Shown here: positions 1-13,503 of the stretch, in pieces
How positions within the stretch are numbered: the first letter of the stretch is position 1
How the letters are laid out: every line of letters starts with the position of its first letter
Assembly (NCBI GenBank): GCA_963573315.1
Contig: OY752145.1
Coordinates: 806,001-870,000, forward strand
DNA: 64,000 bases
Direction of reading: 5' to 3'
Source of the DNA: Entomortierella parvispora
Taxonomy: Eukaryota; Mortierellomycota; Mortierellomycetes; Mortierellales; Mortierellaceae
Translations under genes and position numbers: made by a program
The notes under the pieces: generated by a model
The model's input: only the letters and a program-made list of their open reading frames with translations
What the model was told of the DNA's origin: nothing
Databases searched by the model: none

Positions 1-212
1 TCAACTGCAAGCTGTAAGGAGTCAGCCAATACGTCCTTGTCTTGACTGTTACCCAGATCTCGATCTGTCAGACATGCTTGTCTTTCCTCTTCCATTGCGA
101 CAGGATACAACAGGAGCACAGCAATGAAATCAGCTGCAGGTGCCTGATTCAAACCCATCGCTCTGGACTCTGGGAATCTAACCATTAATCCCTCCTCATC
201 CCTCCTTTTTAG

Positions 213-593
213 TGATTTTGACCAAAAAGTAGGCCACCTGCAATGCCGTATGTGCGGTGTCACTTTTACTTGTGCGATTAATTGTAAGAGCTCATATTCG
301 TTAATGGTCGCGGACTTTGTGTACACTCTGCGCATCTGGTTCCAAGCATTAAGTATGTCCTTTTGTTTCGTTCTGTAGATCTTAGCCACGCCGTTGACGT
401 TTACCACGACTGGATCGACGCTTGCGAGACCGTTAACGCCTCTGCTAAAGCGGCAAAGTCAGCTGCCCAGGATAAAGACAGGGATGATCGTGGAAGTAGT
501 CGTCGGGATCGTGATGACCGGGATGATGGCGGCTCAAGCTCAAGGAGAAGCAAACCATACGACCGTTATGACGACGACGAGGATGATTACTAA
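213..593 (+). CDS. ELF1: Transcription elongation factor ELF1 (Elof1), 3' part
   Basis: Elf1 is a small zinc-ribbon protein that travels with RNA polymerase II in the nucleus and acts in elongation and transcription-coupled repair. Two exons are visible: 213-283 (after a ttttag acceptor) and 379-593 (after ttctgtag). Joined in frame they give the second zinc knuckle C-R-M-C, then INYLSHAVDVYHDWIDACE, which matches the family hallmark around Y-S-D-W-I/V-D-A-C. The ATG at 363 lies inside the intron and is not a start. The first CxxC knuckle and the start codon were not found in 1-212, so upstream exons probably lie outside the window. The protein ends in a charged tail of about 45 residues rich in Arg/Asp/Ser with a terminal acidic patch. 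Identity is confident; the 5' structure is open. Confidence 0.85.
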
Positions 594-886
594 ATGACAT
601 GACCCTCGGAACTTTTCTTCCTGAGCATGGAGGAATAGAGTCGTTAGCAAAGCTCTTTTACATTCAATCATCTTTGTCCCTACCCATCCTCTCTTTTCTG
701 TCCTGCAGAGCTAATGCCAGCAAACTTTGTACAATACAACATATATATCTCGAAAAAGAATGCCTGAGTAGTTTTATTGAGCTGGACTATGGAGTAAAAA
801 CAGATATAGCCTACTGGGATCAATCAAGGGACGACTCTTTGTCATGAGGAGGCTCGTGTTGCGGTGAATGTCCTTCCTTCACCTGA
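594..886. other. Convergent intergenic spacer
   Basis: This is the 3' flank shared by ELF1 (+) and the C2H2 gene (-). Only short chance ORFs are present and no RNA gene or repeat was seen. It presumably holds both 3' UTRs. Confidence 0.5.
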
Positions 887-3803
887 CTATAGACTGTCAA
901 AGTAACCTCTCTCACGATGATAGTAACCTTCAGTATTGTCAGATGGACTCTGTTGATTGCCCACTCCTGTCTGAGGATGACGGTCTTGTTCGGGACAGAG
1001 GGGCTGGGCTAGAAATGTAAATCCTTGAAAGTGGCGGCGACGGTCGCAATTTGCATTGTGTTCTTGATCTGAGGGCGAGGCTCCTTGAGAATGGCGGCCG
1101 TAACCCTCACCTGGATAGACTGAAGGTTGATTTGAGGGCCATCTTTGCAGAAGAGGTTGTTGGTAATGATCTGCGTTAGTTGGCTGGGGAAGTCTAGGGT
1201 AATATCGGCAGTCATCGTACGGTCCCGGGTGTGAACGGTAGTCCATCCGCGCTCGAGGAGCGGTGCTGTCGGATGAGAGCCAAGGAGATGATTGGTCGCG
1301 AATGGTGGCCAACGTACTGAAACCGGCCGTGGTCAGAGATGCCTCGTCTCTTGAATACATCTCTGTCTCTTTCTCGTCTTGATAGTCGCCATCAATCAGC
1401 AACACACTCCTTCCCTGTGGGTCATTTTCGGGCTGAGTATGAGATGAATTGAAAGGGTGCTCTTGAATAGGTTGGTCCCCAGTCGCAGTGTAAATTGACT
1501 CCTTCGTTGGAGGTGAGGATGCGAATAATGAAGCTGGAGAGGGCGATGTGATCATGGCTGCTTCCGGAGAAAGAAAGAGGATAGAGCCACTATGTGTCGT
1601 GCGTTGGTGGGTAATCAGACGGGCAAGCTGAGTATAAGTCGCTCCACAGCGGTCATAGCGGCAAACATAGGGACGAAGACCTTGGTCTGTGTGTACGACA
1701 CGGTGATGGGAAAGAGATGAAGACTATTCATATGGATATGAGGATAAAAGATGGGCAGTTCATAGTAAGTGAGGTGTGTTCATTATGGTACCGCATTGAG
1801 AGACATGTTTGCGCCTTCTGCACTGCGTACAGTATGAAAGGACTTCTCACAGCCCTTATAGCCTGCCGAAGAAATGACAAAGCGAACAGCATTGACAAGG
1901 GTCAGTCGCAATGTGAAGAAGCAAGCAATCCAACAAGCGCTGACGCTGCTTACCACAGAGGTACGGCGGTTTGCCCAAGTGGATCCGAAAGTGAGCTGAG
2001 AGACGCGACGCTACCGAGAAGTCTTTGCCGCATCGAGCCCAATTGCAACGGAACCTAACAGGCAATTGCGCAAAGAATAAAATGGGTGCAAACGGGATGT
2101 TGGTTGTGAGCCATCTTCAAAATGTCATCAAAGTCCAGCTGCACCTCAAGCAATGTGATCGTTTTTGGCCGTCAATGCATGCTGGACCGTAATCTTGATT
2201 CATATCGCGCGCGCACGTAAAAGTTTACTCTCTTGTTTCCTCATTGCTCTTTCCATCTATTCCCAACTTACGTTCCATCCACTGTTCGTTCCAGATCTGG
2301 CTGAAGGACAGGGTCGACCTCGGCGTCTTTCGGGTCAGGCGACTTCTTGCCACGCTTGAAGGAGTCGCCATGGCATTGATTTTCGGACAGTACAGTGCTG
2401 TTGCTTGCTCTATCGGTTCCGCCACCTTCGTCGTCGTCAATGCTGTTGCTGTTGTTGCTGCCACTGCTGTAACTGTCACTAGTGAGGTTGCCTGCGTTTA
2501 ATGGATCCCAGGACTGTTTAATGGACCTATTTTGTTTTCTCTTCGCCCCAACAGACTCCATTCCATGGTTATTGTAATCCCAGGATAATGGTGTCCCTGA
2601 AATGGCGGTGGAGTCATCTCGGTTGGCGCCTAAGTTGGCAGGGAAAATAATCAGAAAAGCAGATCCTGTCTTGACCACACGGTCGATAACTAAAGAGTCC
2701 TAGAGACCTTGTCAACATCATACCTGATCGAGGCAACGGCTTTAGTTCTTGAATAAGGTCAGATGATGACTGGTCAAAAGGGTTAAAGTAATCGGGTTGA
2801 CATTGCAAGTCCCTGCTCTTATTATCAGTTCTGTTTGCTGCTGAACTGATCACTGAATCGCCAGCTGAAGAGACCCTATCCTCAATGTTTCTTGGATGGA
2901 TGTTGGTGCTGCTGCTGTTTTTAACTTTGTCGGTAGACGCAGGTGTGGAGGTAGACTCTGATTCCGAATGATCTTTATCGCTCTTGTCAGCATCGGATTC
3001 AAGAGGGTTCAAAAGATAACAGAGATTCATGAGTGCGTTCGCTACTGGGAGTGTAAGTAAGACACACAATGGAGATGTGAAGGAGGTGAAGAATCAAGAA
3101 TGAAGGATGCATCAATTGAGATGAGTCAGACGCTGATGCCAAGCAGGTCTTCAGCTGAAAGAGACTGAGTGCTTAAAGTCAGGCGTAGGATTGGAAGACT
3201 AACTGTTGTGTTATATGATCAAAAGGAAGAGAAAAGAGAAGAGAAAGAACTAAGAGAGAGGGTCCAAATATTAAGTCGTTGTCCTCAAGGCACAAAAGAG
3301 CGATCTTAAAAAAAATTCATGAGCTCATGAACTGGTGAAAACCTGCATGAGGAGAGATGAAGCAGAGTGGAGAAAGACAGGAGAGAGTATTCTCTTCACT
3401 TCTCTCAACATCTTGATGCGGCCTTACCAAGACGCTCCAAGACCAAAATAGGAAAGGTGAAAGAATGCCAGGAGGGGTAGAAACAGACACGAACACGAGC
3501 GATTATACAAACAAGCGCGAACGAGAGACACCAACGACAGATCATGGATTCTGAATAGCACCGAAAGGTTAACCATCCACCGATATTAACGGGGAGTGGT
3601 GGTACGATGAGGTCTTGGCGAGGAAGGGAGTTCGGGAGATTGGCGAATGTCAGGAAGAGCAATCTGGAAAAACTGGGAGTGAACAGGCAACGGAGGCACG
3701 ATCATTCAAGGACTGCGACCAGGATTAGTGCAATGCAATCATCGTCATCGTTGCTGTTGCCCTCGAAAACATCATCGGCGTCATATCTGCGCGACGCGTG
3801 CAT
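887..3803 (-). CDS. C2H2 zinc-finger transcription factor, three fingers
   Basis: This is a predicted nuclear DNA-binding regulator. The proposed exons (read on the minus strand) are 3803-3720, 3672-3591, 3041-2724, 2665-2272, 2114-1954, 1862-1831 and 1723-887. All phases agree and give about 635 residues. The three fingers are each split or bordered by introns. Finger 1 is F-R-C-N-W-A-R-C with H-F-R-I-H. Finger 2 is Y-L-C-G-Y-K-G-C with H-R-V-V-H. Finger 3 is Y-V-C-R-Y-D-R-C with H-Q-R-T-T-H. They lie near residues 314-405 and use C-x4-C spacing. The N-terminal 290 residues and the C-terminal 240 are Ser/Pro/Asp/Gln-rich and look disordered. The two 5'-most exons are the weakest part: the first donor is gtcgca, and intron 2 would be 549 nt. 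The finger region is secure. The target genes cannot be told from sequence. Confidence 0.75.
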
Positions 3804-4080
3804 CCGTGTTGTGATGTAATGTCTCTGTCCAAATCGGGCAAGCAATCCTCGGGTGATTTACAGTCACATGATTGATTCCAAAGCCACTAATAACAACAAT
3901 TCTTATTAGCAGTCATTCATTTTCTTTTTTCTTTTTTTATTGAACATGGGTCAACAAGCCCAGAGGCATTCTTCATTCCTGGTCACCATTTGTTGCATCA
4001 TTCATTCTCCTCTTGTCGCCCATCCCATCCATCTCTAATTTCATCTCCTTACAGCACCGCTGCGTCTCCATCCATACACA
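3804..4080. promoter_or_regulatory. Divergent promoter region, C2H2 gene / UTP20
   Basis: A 277-bp spacer lies between two divergent starts. It is pyrimidine-rich on the UTP20 side, including a T-run at 3930-3940. No TATA box or recognised motif was seen. Confidence 0.4.
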
Positions 4081-7000
4081 ATGCAGGAGAATTCAGTGGC
4101 AAAGGAGCTGAATGAGGGTCAGGGGGCAAACCGATACAGGGTACAGTTGTTACTTTCGTTTCTTTCATCAAAAGAGTCAGACATTTGCCAAAGCGGCCAG
4201 CCGTTGCAGCATAAACTAACCCGATATTTATCAACCGTGAATTCTTCCCTATCCCCTATTTCAGTACCAAAGTTTCAATGTCCGTGTCAATCAGCTCAAG
4301 ATCAAGATCACTCGCCAAGTGGGTCTGAAGGAAAGCGCGATTGTTGCATCCGGATCCCATTTTAATGACTCGCTCGAGGAGTGGAAGGAGCTGAACCTGT
4401 CAGCGCCATTTGTTCGGTTCGGCTTGGATGTTAAAAACTACTGCCAGACCCTACCACAACTCTTATATCATAAGGACCAAGTTGTGGAGCTCTTAATCAA
4501 GAATTTGAAGGACGGCAACGTGCTAGCACTGGAACCAATCCTGGATCTGACTACACAACTCGCGAAGGATCTGGACCAAGAGCTTTTCCCATATGTTGAC
4601 AGACTCCTTGAGGCTATCTTGCCTCTGGTGGACTTTCGCGATGTCAAAGTCATTGAGGTAATGTGTTCGGGGTACTGTTAGTTAATGCCGCGACATGACA
4701 CTTTGCTGATATTTTTTTCTTGATTGTTTAGTGGGCATTCAACTGTATAGCCTCTTTATTCAAGAAATACTCAGAGCAGCTCAGAACAGACTTGTGCCCC
4801 GTCTTCAAGTATGAATAATGAGCGCTATATAACGTTATGACTTTTTGATGGACATCAGCCTCTGACAGTTCTTACAATTGTTCTAGACTTCTTGCACCTT
4901 ACCTCGGAGAAGACAACATCCAAAAGCCATATATCCGCAACTTTGCAGCAGAATCATTCTCATATCTCATTCGGAAAGCGCCAATCGACCACCTCAAAGT
5001 CATTCTGACGTATATTCTCTCACTCTTGCACGACTCACCGACAGAGGACTTCGTGGAGGGCGTTGCTAAGCTTCTTTTTGAGACCATCAAACTTGTCGGA
5101 AACCAGTTCCAGCACAGAGGAGTAGATATTGTTCTTCGCCAGGTTATCCAAGTTCTGAAGCAGGAGACTGATGTGGAAGCAACAGAGCAAGGGCTGCATC
5201 AAAACGCCACATTCAGGGCTTTGACAAAGACTCTTGTCCTCATGGTCCATTACTCGACAAAGGAGCATTTCCAGGGCGTCTGCGACATGCTCTTGTCCGA
5301 GTTGACTGTTAGTATGGATCTGGTTGCCAAGACCCCCAAGGAGATAGAACGGAAATGGCTCAATGTTGCCGAGTCATTGGCGCTCATTCATGTTTGCGTC
5401 TCTGTCAGAAAAGCGAATCGTATCGAGGGTATGTTACTCTTGGAACCTCGAGTTGAAAGTGAGTGTGAGATATAGAACCATTCTTTATACTAACTTTCCT
5501 ATTTAGATTTTGTCAAGATTTACGAAAAAACGATCAAGGTCTCTACATTGGCGTTGGACGAGAGCTCCCAGGCTCCCCCAGTAGTCATCCAGGAAATGAT
5601 GAAGTTGGCTAGTTCCCTGTTCGCCTATTCACCATTGGAGAGTGTTCTCTTCCCTGGAGGACTTTTGTTGGATTCCATTTACAAGCACAAGGTATGGGTA
5701 GTAGGATGAAAGTTGGAGCTTGGTGCGTCAATTAAGTCAGTCGCTTATCGAAATGTTGTATATTTTACAGGATGTATCCACAGTCTTGGCGTTCTCCATC
5801 TCTCTCATTCATTTGAAATGGAGTCACTACACGCAGATTTTGCTCCCTCATATTGTCAAGTATTGCGCCAATCACTGGAAGCCCGAACACTCTTGCCAAA
5901 TCATTGTTTTCCTCGCGACGCTTCTCACCTCCGACGTCTTGGTATTGACTCCTGGAATGATTGCAGCGACTGTCGATTCGAATGGTCTTCTGAAATTCCC
6001 CAGCGGAAAGCCTGCCCAAAGTAAGAAGAAGTCGGCGAAATCAGCGCAGGACAATTCTGAATCAATTCTGGACGGAATCCTGAAAATCTTGTCAGTGCCA
6101 TGCGACTGGAAGACAGAGGCCGAAACTCTTGGTAACTTCTCATTTGGCGATGATGAAGACCAATCTGCTATTCCCCGTATTGCACTCGCCACTGCAGCAT
6201 TGTCCATCGTCCCCCAAATCTCTTCGTCGTTCGAAAGCACTTCAGCCGCCATCATGCTGCTTTTGGAGTCCCTTCTTGATGCATTGTCAAGAGAGGATCA
6301 GACCATCACGCTCCAGAAGCGACCGTTTGTCCAAGGTTCGTCTATGGCAACGCTCCACATTCTTCTCGGTGAAGCCATCGAGGTCTTGGCAGTCATTAGT
6401 GAGCGCAATGGTACCGCAGGAACAGACCTACTTTTGAAGCATTGGAACACCATTGTTGAGGATGCTCTTCTCAACTATGGTTCTAATGAGGTGGTACTGA
6501 GAGGTGTGGCCAAGTACTGCACAATTCTTAAGGATAGGTAAGGCTCGTCGTCTTTACTATTGTCATATGCAGAAGTGAAAAACAATATAGTGTATACTGA
6601 TCTCTGGCTTTTTTAACGCTATAGCAACGCCTCCGGGAAAAAGTTCTCAGAGGACCTTTTGAGAAAGTTGTATCCAAAACTGGAAAAGAATATCAATTCG
6701 CTACAGCACAGGCGGAGACTCCATACGCTTCAAATTCTCTCCAGTTTTGATGTCATACCTTATGTTGATCAGGACGCTCAACAGAATGCACTTCCTCAGA
6801 ACGACATCTTTTTCCAGTGCTTGGCGATCGAGGATATCGATGTGACAGTCGACACCTACAGAGAGAAGACGATGCAAATCCGGAAGCTCCATACCATGAT
6901 CGCCTCTGGAAGAGTGAACGACTTTTACAAAACGGTTGCCATGCGTCTCTGTCTGGGAATTTTGACCATCAACTTCCAGCCACTTTGGGCCGATGCCACG

Positions 7001-10000
7001 ACATTGTTGATCAAGACTGCAGAACTCCACCCAGACGCTTTCTGGGATCTGCTTTTTGGGGAAATCCAGCGATTTGAGGACGAGGCTCTCTTGGTTGAAA
7101 GTGGACTCTCTGCTCAGGCCGTTGCCGACTATCACGACGCCCAGGAGCGACTTGGATTGAGTGGAGAGAGCAAGGAGGCAAAGAAGAAGGGTATCAACTT
7201 CGACTGTCCAAACTTCAAGAAGATGCGTCGTGCCAACGAAGCCTCCTTCGAACTTACCGATCGCACCAAGCAAAGAATGGCTTTGGTCATGCACTTTATC
7301 AGGATTTACGCACCCGGATCGGACCGCCTCGATTATTGGAACTACTATGGTCTTATTTTGAAGGCTCTTGCAGAAGTACCGCAAATTGCAGAGGTTCATA
7401 ACCGCCAAGTGGTCCAAATATTTTTGAAGTTTATCAAGACTGAGTACGAGCCCGCCTGGAACCGGAAAGACGAGCGCGATCTTGATGAAGATGAGGAGGA
7501 GGAGCCTAACGAGGAGCTGAAGATTCTGCCAAAAACCGCCAAGGATACCAAGGATCGCCTTCACTTGTTCTTGGCCTTGTTCGCAAAGTTCAAGAACCCC
7601 AAGCAAACCTTCGAGAGCTCGACAATGCATACGTTATATCTACGCTTGTTGACGATTGGAGACGCACCTCTCCAAACCTTGGCCCTCAACTGTCTCTTCA
7701 CCTTCAAGTCGCCTGCTTTGCTGCCATATCAGGACAACCTCAAGAACATGTTAGACGATGTCAAGTTCCGTGATGAACTCTCGACTTTTATTATTGCAGA
7801 AGGAGAGAGTTCTAGCATTGGCTCTTTGCACCGTGATGAGGTCATGCCCATCATCATTCGCTTGCTTTACGGATGTATGATTGCCAGGAAAGGAAAGGGA
7901 TCTGCTAAAGCCGGTATGTCCGCAAGACGCAAGGCCGTTTTGACAGCTCTTGGAGGCTGCGCTTCTAAGGAACTTGGGTTCTTTATTTCACTCATGCTCA
8001 GTCCTTTCGACTTTGGCACGGCTGGAATCTTCAATAACCTGTTTTCCTTTGGTGAGGACAGCACTGCTGAGCGTGGAAGTGTTGGTCCTCTTCGTAAACA
8101 AGTCGGTTTCCTCAACATTCTCGAGGACGTCATCAAAATGTTGGGAACGACTGTCGCACCCTTCATCACCCAGCTCTTGACCGCGGTTCTCTGCATGGTT
8201 AACCAAGCTCAAGAGAGGATAAACTTGGATGCCGGCGACCAATCCATGCTTGGAGCCGAGGAAGGCATGATCGAGACTTTGCAGATCAAGCAACTCAAGG
8301 ACGTACGCCAGTTCGGTATCAAGCGTATCACCAAGATGTTTAGCTTGCCTATCACGACATTCGACTTTGGGCCCTATGTACCTGCCATGTTCGAGTCATT
8401 CCTCAACAGACGTATCCCCCGTTTGGATATCGAAAGCACCCAAGCACCGTCGGCCATCATGGAATTGTTCTCTACTTGGGCTGCACGCAAGGAATATGTC
8501 CTGTTTCTCGTCAAGTATAACGGGCAGGTCCTTGAGAAGTTGTACGCATGTCTCTCTGCCAAGAAAGTTCGCGACCCTGTCATTTCTATGGTGCTCGAGA
8601 TCTGCGAGGACATTTTGTCCCACTGTTTCGAGGAGAAGGAAGAGGTCCAAAAGCCCATGACTACGCAGGTGTTGATTCCCTACACAGATTGTCTCCTTGA
8701 CAATCTTGAGATTGTCCTGGCCAAGGGCAGTGAGGACGCCAAGTTTGGCAAGGATAGCTTCTCAAAGAGGGAGATTGCCATCCTTTCCCAGGTCGCAGCT
8801 TATGTCAAGAACGGACCCCAGGCCATCAAGCTTGTCGACCTTTTGTTGCCCAGTCTCAAGAAAAACCATAGACTGGTACCCGAGAGAACAAAGGCGGATA
8901 TTCTGCGTATCATTGTCAACTTCGTGCCTATCATCCCAGATCTGACACCCGGTAGCGCCTTGTTCACAAAGTACTTTAACCACATGGTTGTTCTCTTCTC
9001 CACTTTGATGGCTCGAGACTGTCGCGTGTTGCTGGTCGACATCATGTCAGAGTTTGCAAAGATCGACACGTCGTTTGAGACCGTTTCGAAACTGGTGGCC
9101 GAGCTGAACGCGTTCTCCGCAGTCCGTATCGACACCCCCGACTTTGACCGTCGCATGGATGCTTTCAACCTTCTCACAGACTCACTCTATAAGAACCTCA
9201 ACGACCGTCAGTGGCTCCCTGTCCTCCATAACATGTTGTTCTACATCCGAGACCCCGAAGAAATGTCCATCCGTAGCAACTCCACCTTTGCTCTTACCCG
9301 ATTCATCGACCAGTGCGCAGACTTGCCACAGGATGATCCTTTGTTTGAAGCTTTCCGTGGTTTGCTAGCTCATGTCGTTTACCCTGGCCTCAAGAAGGGA
9401 TTCAAGTCTCCTATCGAATTGGTGCGATACGAGTTTGTGGCAGTGTTGGCTCATGCCGTCAAACGTTGTCCCGATCAGGTTCAGTTCTCGGACATGACTC
9501 CACTGTTGGTTGGAGGTGATGAGGAAGCTTCATTCTTCACCAACATTTACCACATTCAGCTGCATCGTCGTATCCGTGCGCTGAACCGTTTCTCGGAGGA
9601 GTGCGCCAAGGGAACGTTCCGACCAACAACGCTCACTCAAGTCTTCGCACCCTTGATTGCGCATTTCATCTTTGAGGCAGACAAGAGCACGGATCACAAC
9701 TTGGTCAACGAGACCATTGCTACATTGGGTGTGATTACTTCGCAATTACCCTGGGGATCATACTACGCGTTGCTGAAAAGTTATCTGAAACTGATCCCAC
9801 GCAAAGCTGAGATGGAGAAGATTCTGGTCCGTACTGTCATCACCATTCTCGATAACTTCCACTTTGATATTAAGAATGTCGAAGTATCGGCCGAGGACGC
9901 CGTTGCCATTGTTCGCAAGAAAACCCGAGTCCACAAGTCCAAGGTTGATCGCAAGAAGGCGACCGAAGAAGATAACGAGAGGCCTGATGTGGAAGGGACG

Positions 10001-13000
10001 AAGTCAAGGCGCGGACAAACCGACGGTGATGTTGAGATGGAGGAAGCTCCTATGCCGGAAATCTCTAGCAGCCATGTTAATGAGGAGGAGGAAACCCTTG
10101 AAGCTGGAGAGGATGAAGAAGAGGACGCCGAGAATGACATCGAGGATGAAGACGCCATGGATGTTGAGATGTCTGCGGAAGAGTCTGCCGCCGCTCTCGC
10201 TGGTCGTATCCACGATACCGTCATCAAGAAGTTGCTGCCTGAGCTTCACCGTTACTTGACAAACCGTGACGATGCCAGTGTTATGATCCGTGTCCCTGTT
10301 GCCTTGGCCATCACAAAGCTACTCAAGGCTCTCCCCGATATCTCTCTCAGGACCAACCTCCCTGGTCTTCTGACCTCTGTTTGTCAGATTCTCAAGAGTC
10401 GTCAGCAGGAGGCCCGTGATACCACCCGCGATACCCTGGTCAAGATCACCATGTTCCTCGGAGCTGGCTACTTCAACTTTATTCTCAAGGAGATGAAGGG
10501 TGCCCTCCTTCGCGGTTATCAACTCCATGTGCTTGGTTTCACCCTGCACTCGATGTTGACTCACTTGGTGCCCACACTTCAGGTAGGGGACCTCGACTAC
10601 TGCCTGAAGGAGATTGTCGACGTTCTCATCAACGATATCTTTGGTGAGACTGGTGTGGAAAAAGAGACGGAGGAGATCACTGGTAAGATGAAGGAAGCCA
10701 AGAGCAACCTCAGTTTCCACTCGTTTGAGCTCATGTCTGGTATCATCGAGTTCAAGAACATGGGTCTCATCATGATCCCAATCAAGGAGCTATTGAGCGA
10801 GTCTGAGGCCGTGAAGGTTATGCGTAAGGTCGACGAAGTGATGCGTCGCTTGGCAACAGGTCTCAACAACAACCCTCGCTTTGAGACGAAGGAAATGCTC
10901 ATTTTCTGTCACGGACTCATCTCACAGAATCTCGCCCTCTCCAAGACCAAGGAAGAGGTCAAGAAGGAGAAGTCACGCCAGGAGATCAACTACACGGTCG
11001 ACACCCGACGCCCTACCCAAATGACCATGGACTGTTTCCCCGCCAACGCCCACCGATTTGTCGCCTTTGGCCTGGGTATTTTCCGTGCCTCCTTGACCCG
11101 CAACAAGTTTGATGTGCGTTCAGCCGAACAGCTGTCGTTGCTCGATCCTTTTGTGGAGATTGTTGGTAATGGTGTGTTTGCCAAGCATCCCGACGTTATT
11201 CAGCAATCCCTCAGAATCATGTGTATTCTGGCAAAGCTCAAGTTGCCGTCGCTTACCAAGAACTTGCCAGTGGTTCTCAAGCAAACATTTGTGCTTCTCA
11301 AGGCCCAGAATTCGTCAAAGTCAGAACTCGCCCAGAACTGTTTCCGCATGTTGGCCATTGCCATTCGTGAGGTTAAGGAGACGGAACTCAAGGCTAACCA
11401 ACTGACGTTCCTGTTGGAAATGATCAAGCCTGATCTGGAGGAACCCGAACGACAGACGACAACATTCTCTTTGATTCGTGCCATTGTCTCTCGCCAATTT
11501 GTGGTTCCTGAGATGTACGATATTATGGAGAATATCGCCAGTATCATGGTCACATCCCAGTCCCACCAAGCTCGCGAGGAGTGCCGTCGGGCTCTTCTTC
11601 AGTTCTTGTTGGATTACCCCCATGGACGCGGTCGTCTGAAGAACCAGATGAACTTCTTGGTCAAGAACTTGAGCTATGTCTTTGAGAGCGGTCGTCAGTC
11701 CGTGATGGAAATGATGCACGTCATTATCCAAAAGTTTGCGGACGAGGTTTTGATGGAGTACGCCGAGCTCTTCTTCTTGGCCCTGGTGATGCAACTTGTC
11801 AATGATGACTCCAGCAAGTGTCGCGAGATGGCCGGAGCTTTGATCAAGTCCCTGCTGCAGAGAATGAACCGACAGAAGTTGGACAACTCGTACGTGCTTT
11901 TGGGCAAGTGGTTCGATCAAACGGAGCAGCGCACCCTTCAACGTGCAGCCTCTCAAGTCTATGGTCTTGCAATCGAGGCCTTTGGTCCCGCGTTCAAGAA
12001 GCAGATCCCTTCTCTGGTGCCGCGTCTGAGATTTGCGCTCGAATCTAGTTTGCAAATCATGGAGGAAGCTCAAGAGCAGGCGGCTGAGGTAGACAAGTTT
12101 GAGGATCAGGGACAAGATGCCATGGATTTGGATGCAGAGTGGGAGGTCGGCTACTATGCCCTTAACACTTTCACTAAGTTGGTCAAGCAGTTCCCCACAG
12201 TGATCAACTCGACCGAGGTCACAACCTTGTGGCCTTTAATCCGTGAGCACATGTTGCACCCTCACGCCTGGGTTCGTCTGTCTGCTACTCGACTGTTTGG
12301 TGTGTTCTTTGCCGGCATCGACCCTGCAACTCGATCTCCCCTGGATGGTTCCTCGCCTGACTTGGTTTTGTCGCCAGAGATGTTGAAAGCTGTGGCTCAG
12401 AAACTGTGCGAGCAATTGAAGAGTGAGTTCTTGTCCAAGGATCTGGGTGGCCAGATTGTAAAGAACTTATTCTTTATTGCAAAGTGCTTCTATGCCCTCC
12501 CTGATGAGCTGGAGATGACTCAGGACAAGCAAGAAGACGAAGAGGACGAAGAAGAAGATGAGGAGGAGGAGGAGGAAGAGGAAGGGGAGGGAGAGGACAA
12601 GAAAAACAAGAAGTTGCCAGTCAAGAGATCTTTGTACTGGCTGATCAAGCGTCTGTCCTTCCTTTCGCGTGGAGCAGCCATGAGAAACAACAACAACAAG
12701 TCTGTGATTCAACAGACCTGTATCTTCCAAGCCATGGCCGCCATCACCACCCATATCCACACCCAAGAACTCAAGCCCTACTTGATCCCCATCATTGCTC
12801 CCATCTACCGTATTGTGAATGATGAGACGGCCAAGGGCGACGAAATTGGTAAGAAACATTTGACATTGAAGGTCCGGAACGAAAACAACTAGGAAGTATT
12901 TGAATGATGTATAACTGACATATTTCACTTTTGTATTATTATAGAGGAACTCAAGAAATTGGGGTCCGAGGTGTTGGATTTGGTTCAGAAGCGTGCTGGA

Positions 13001-13228
13001 ACGACGGATTACTTTGCGGCCTACAACAACGTCCGTCAGCATGTTCTGGAGGTTCGTCGAGAGCGTAAGCAGAAGCGGGTCATGCAGGCCATCAACGACC
13101 CTGAGGCCCGCGCTCGCAGACGTATCCAGAAGAATGAGATGAAGTCTCGTAAGCGTCAGCTCAAGACCAAGGAGTTTGCCAAGGACAAGGTCCGCCTGAC
13201 CACCATCAAGAAGCGCAGGGTTGAGTAA
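4081..13228 (+). CDS. UTP20: U3 snoRNP / SSU processome subunit UTP20
   Basis: UTP20 is a giant HEAT-repeat scaffold of the nucleolar 90S/SSU processome, needed for 18S rRNA maturation. Exons: 4081-4140, 4265-4657, 4732-4808, 4887-5428, 5507-5691, 5771-6537, 6625-12848 and 12945-13228. These total 8532 nt, or 2843 residues, close to human UTP20 (about 2785). The start ATG at 4081 follows a pyrimidine-rich leader. Alpha-helical HEAT-like repeats run throughout. The conserved DRIM region lies near residues 970-1150 (for example LALFAKFKNPKQ and SPALLPYQDNL). Two acidic stretches lie near residues 1805-1850 and 2640-2668, the second a nearly pure Glu/Asp run. The last 60 residues are Lys/Arg-rich, like the RNA-contacting tail of the family. 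One exon of 6.2 kb carries most of the protein. Several long ORFs on the other strand here are shadows. Confidence 0.95.
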
Positions 13229-13308
13229 GGATCCCTTCCGCCCCTGTTCTTTTTCCTTTTCATTTCTCATTTCTTATCACTTTGTACAACACCATTTCTG
13301 CATCCAAA

Positions 13309-13318
13309 AATAAATAAA
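13309..13318 (+). terminator. Poly(A) signals of UTP20
   Basis: Two overlapping AATAAA hexamers lie about 80-90 nt after the UTP20 stop, in a U-rich context. They are the likely cleavage/polyadenylation signal. Confidence 0.5.
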
Positions 13319-13503
13319 ACTTTTCGTTTTAATCATCGATCGTTCTGTTGAGCCCTTTTTTTTTGACTAAAAAACACAATTGTTTCTTCGAGTTTTGACC
13401 CAAGTCGTTTGACCAAGGCGCCGCTGTTTTATTAAAGGCACATGAGCTAGTATACAAAATATGTTCCAAAGAAACGGTTGGAAGGGAGGAAACGGACATC
13501 TTT

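Noticed and set aside
363-593. ATG at 363 as the start of a small protein
   Set aside because: The ATG lies in the intron just before the ttctgtag acceptor. The downstream sequence is the last exon of ELF1.
6701-7630. 309-codon minus-strand ORF inside UTP20
   Set aside because: It lies antisense to conserved UTP20 coding sequence and has no recognisable family; a shadow.
11321-12115. 264-codon minus-strand ORF inside UTP20
   Set aside because: Antisense to conserved HEAT-like repeats; no domain and no promoter context.
12467-13270. 267-codon minus-strand ORF over the UTP20 3' end
   Set aside because: The sense strand encodes the conserved UTP20 C terminus, and the Leu/Val/Phe run is the complement of its Glu tract.
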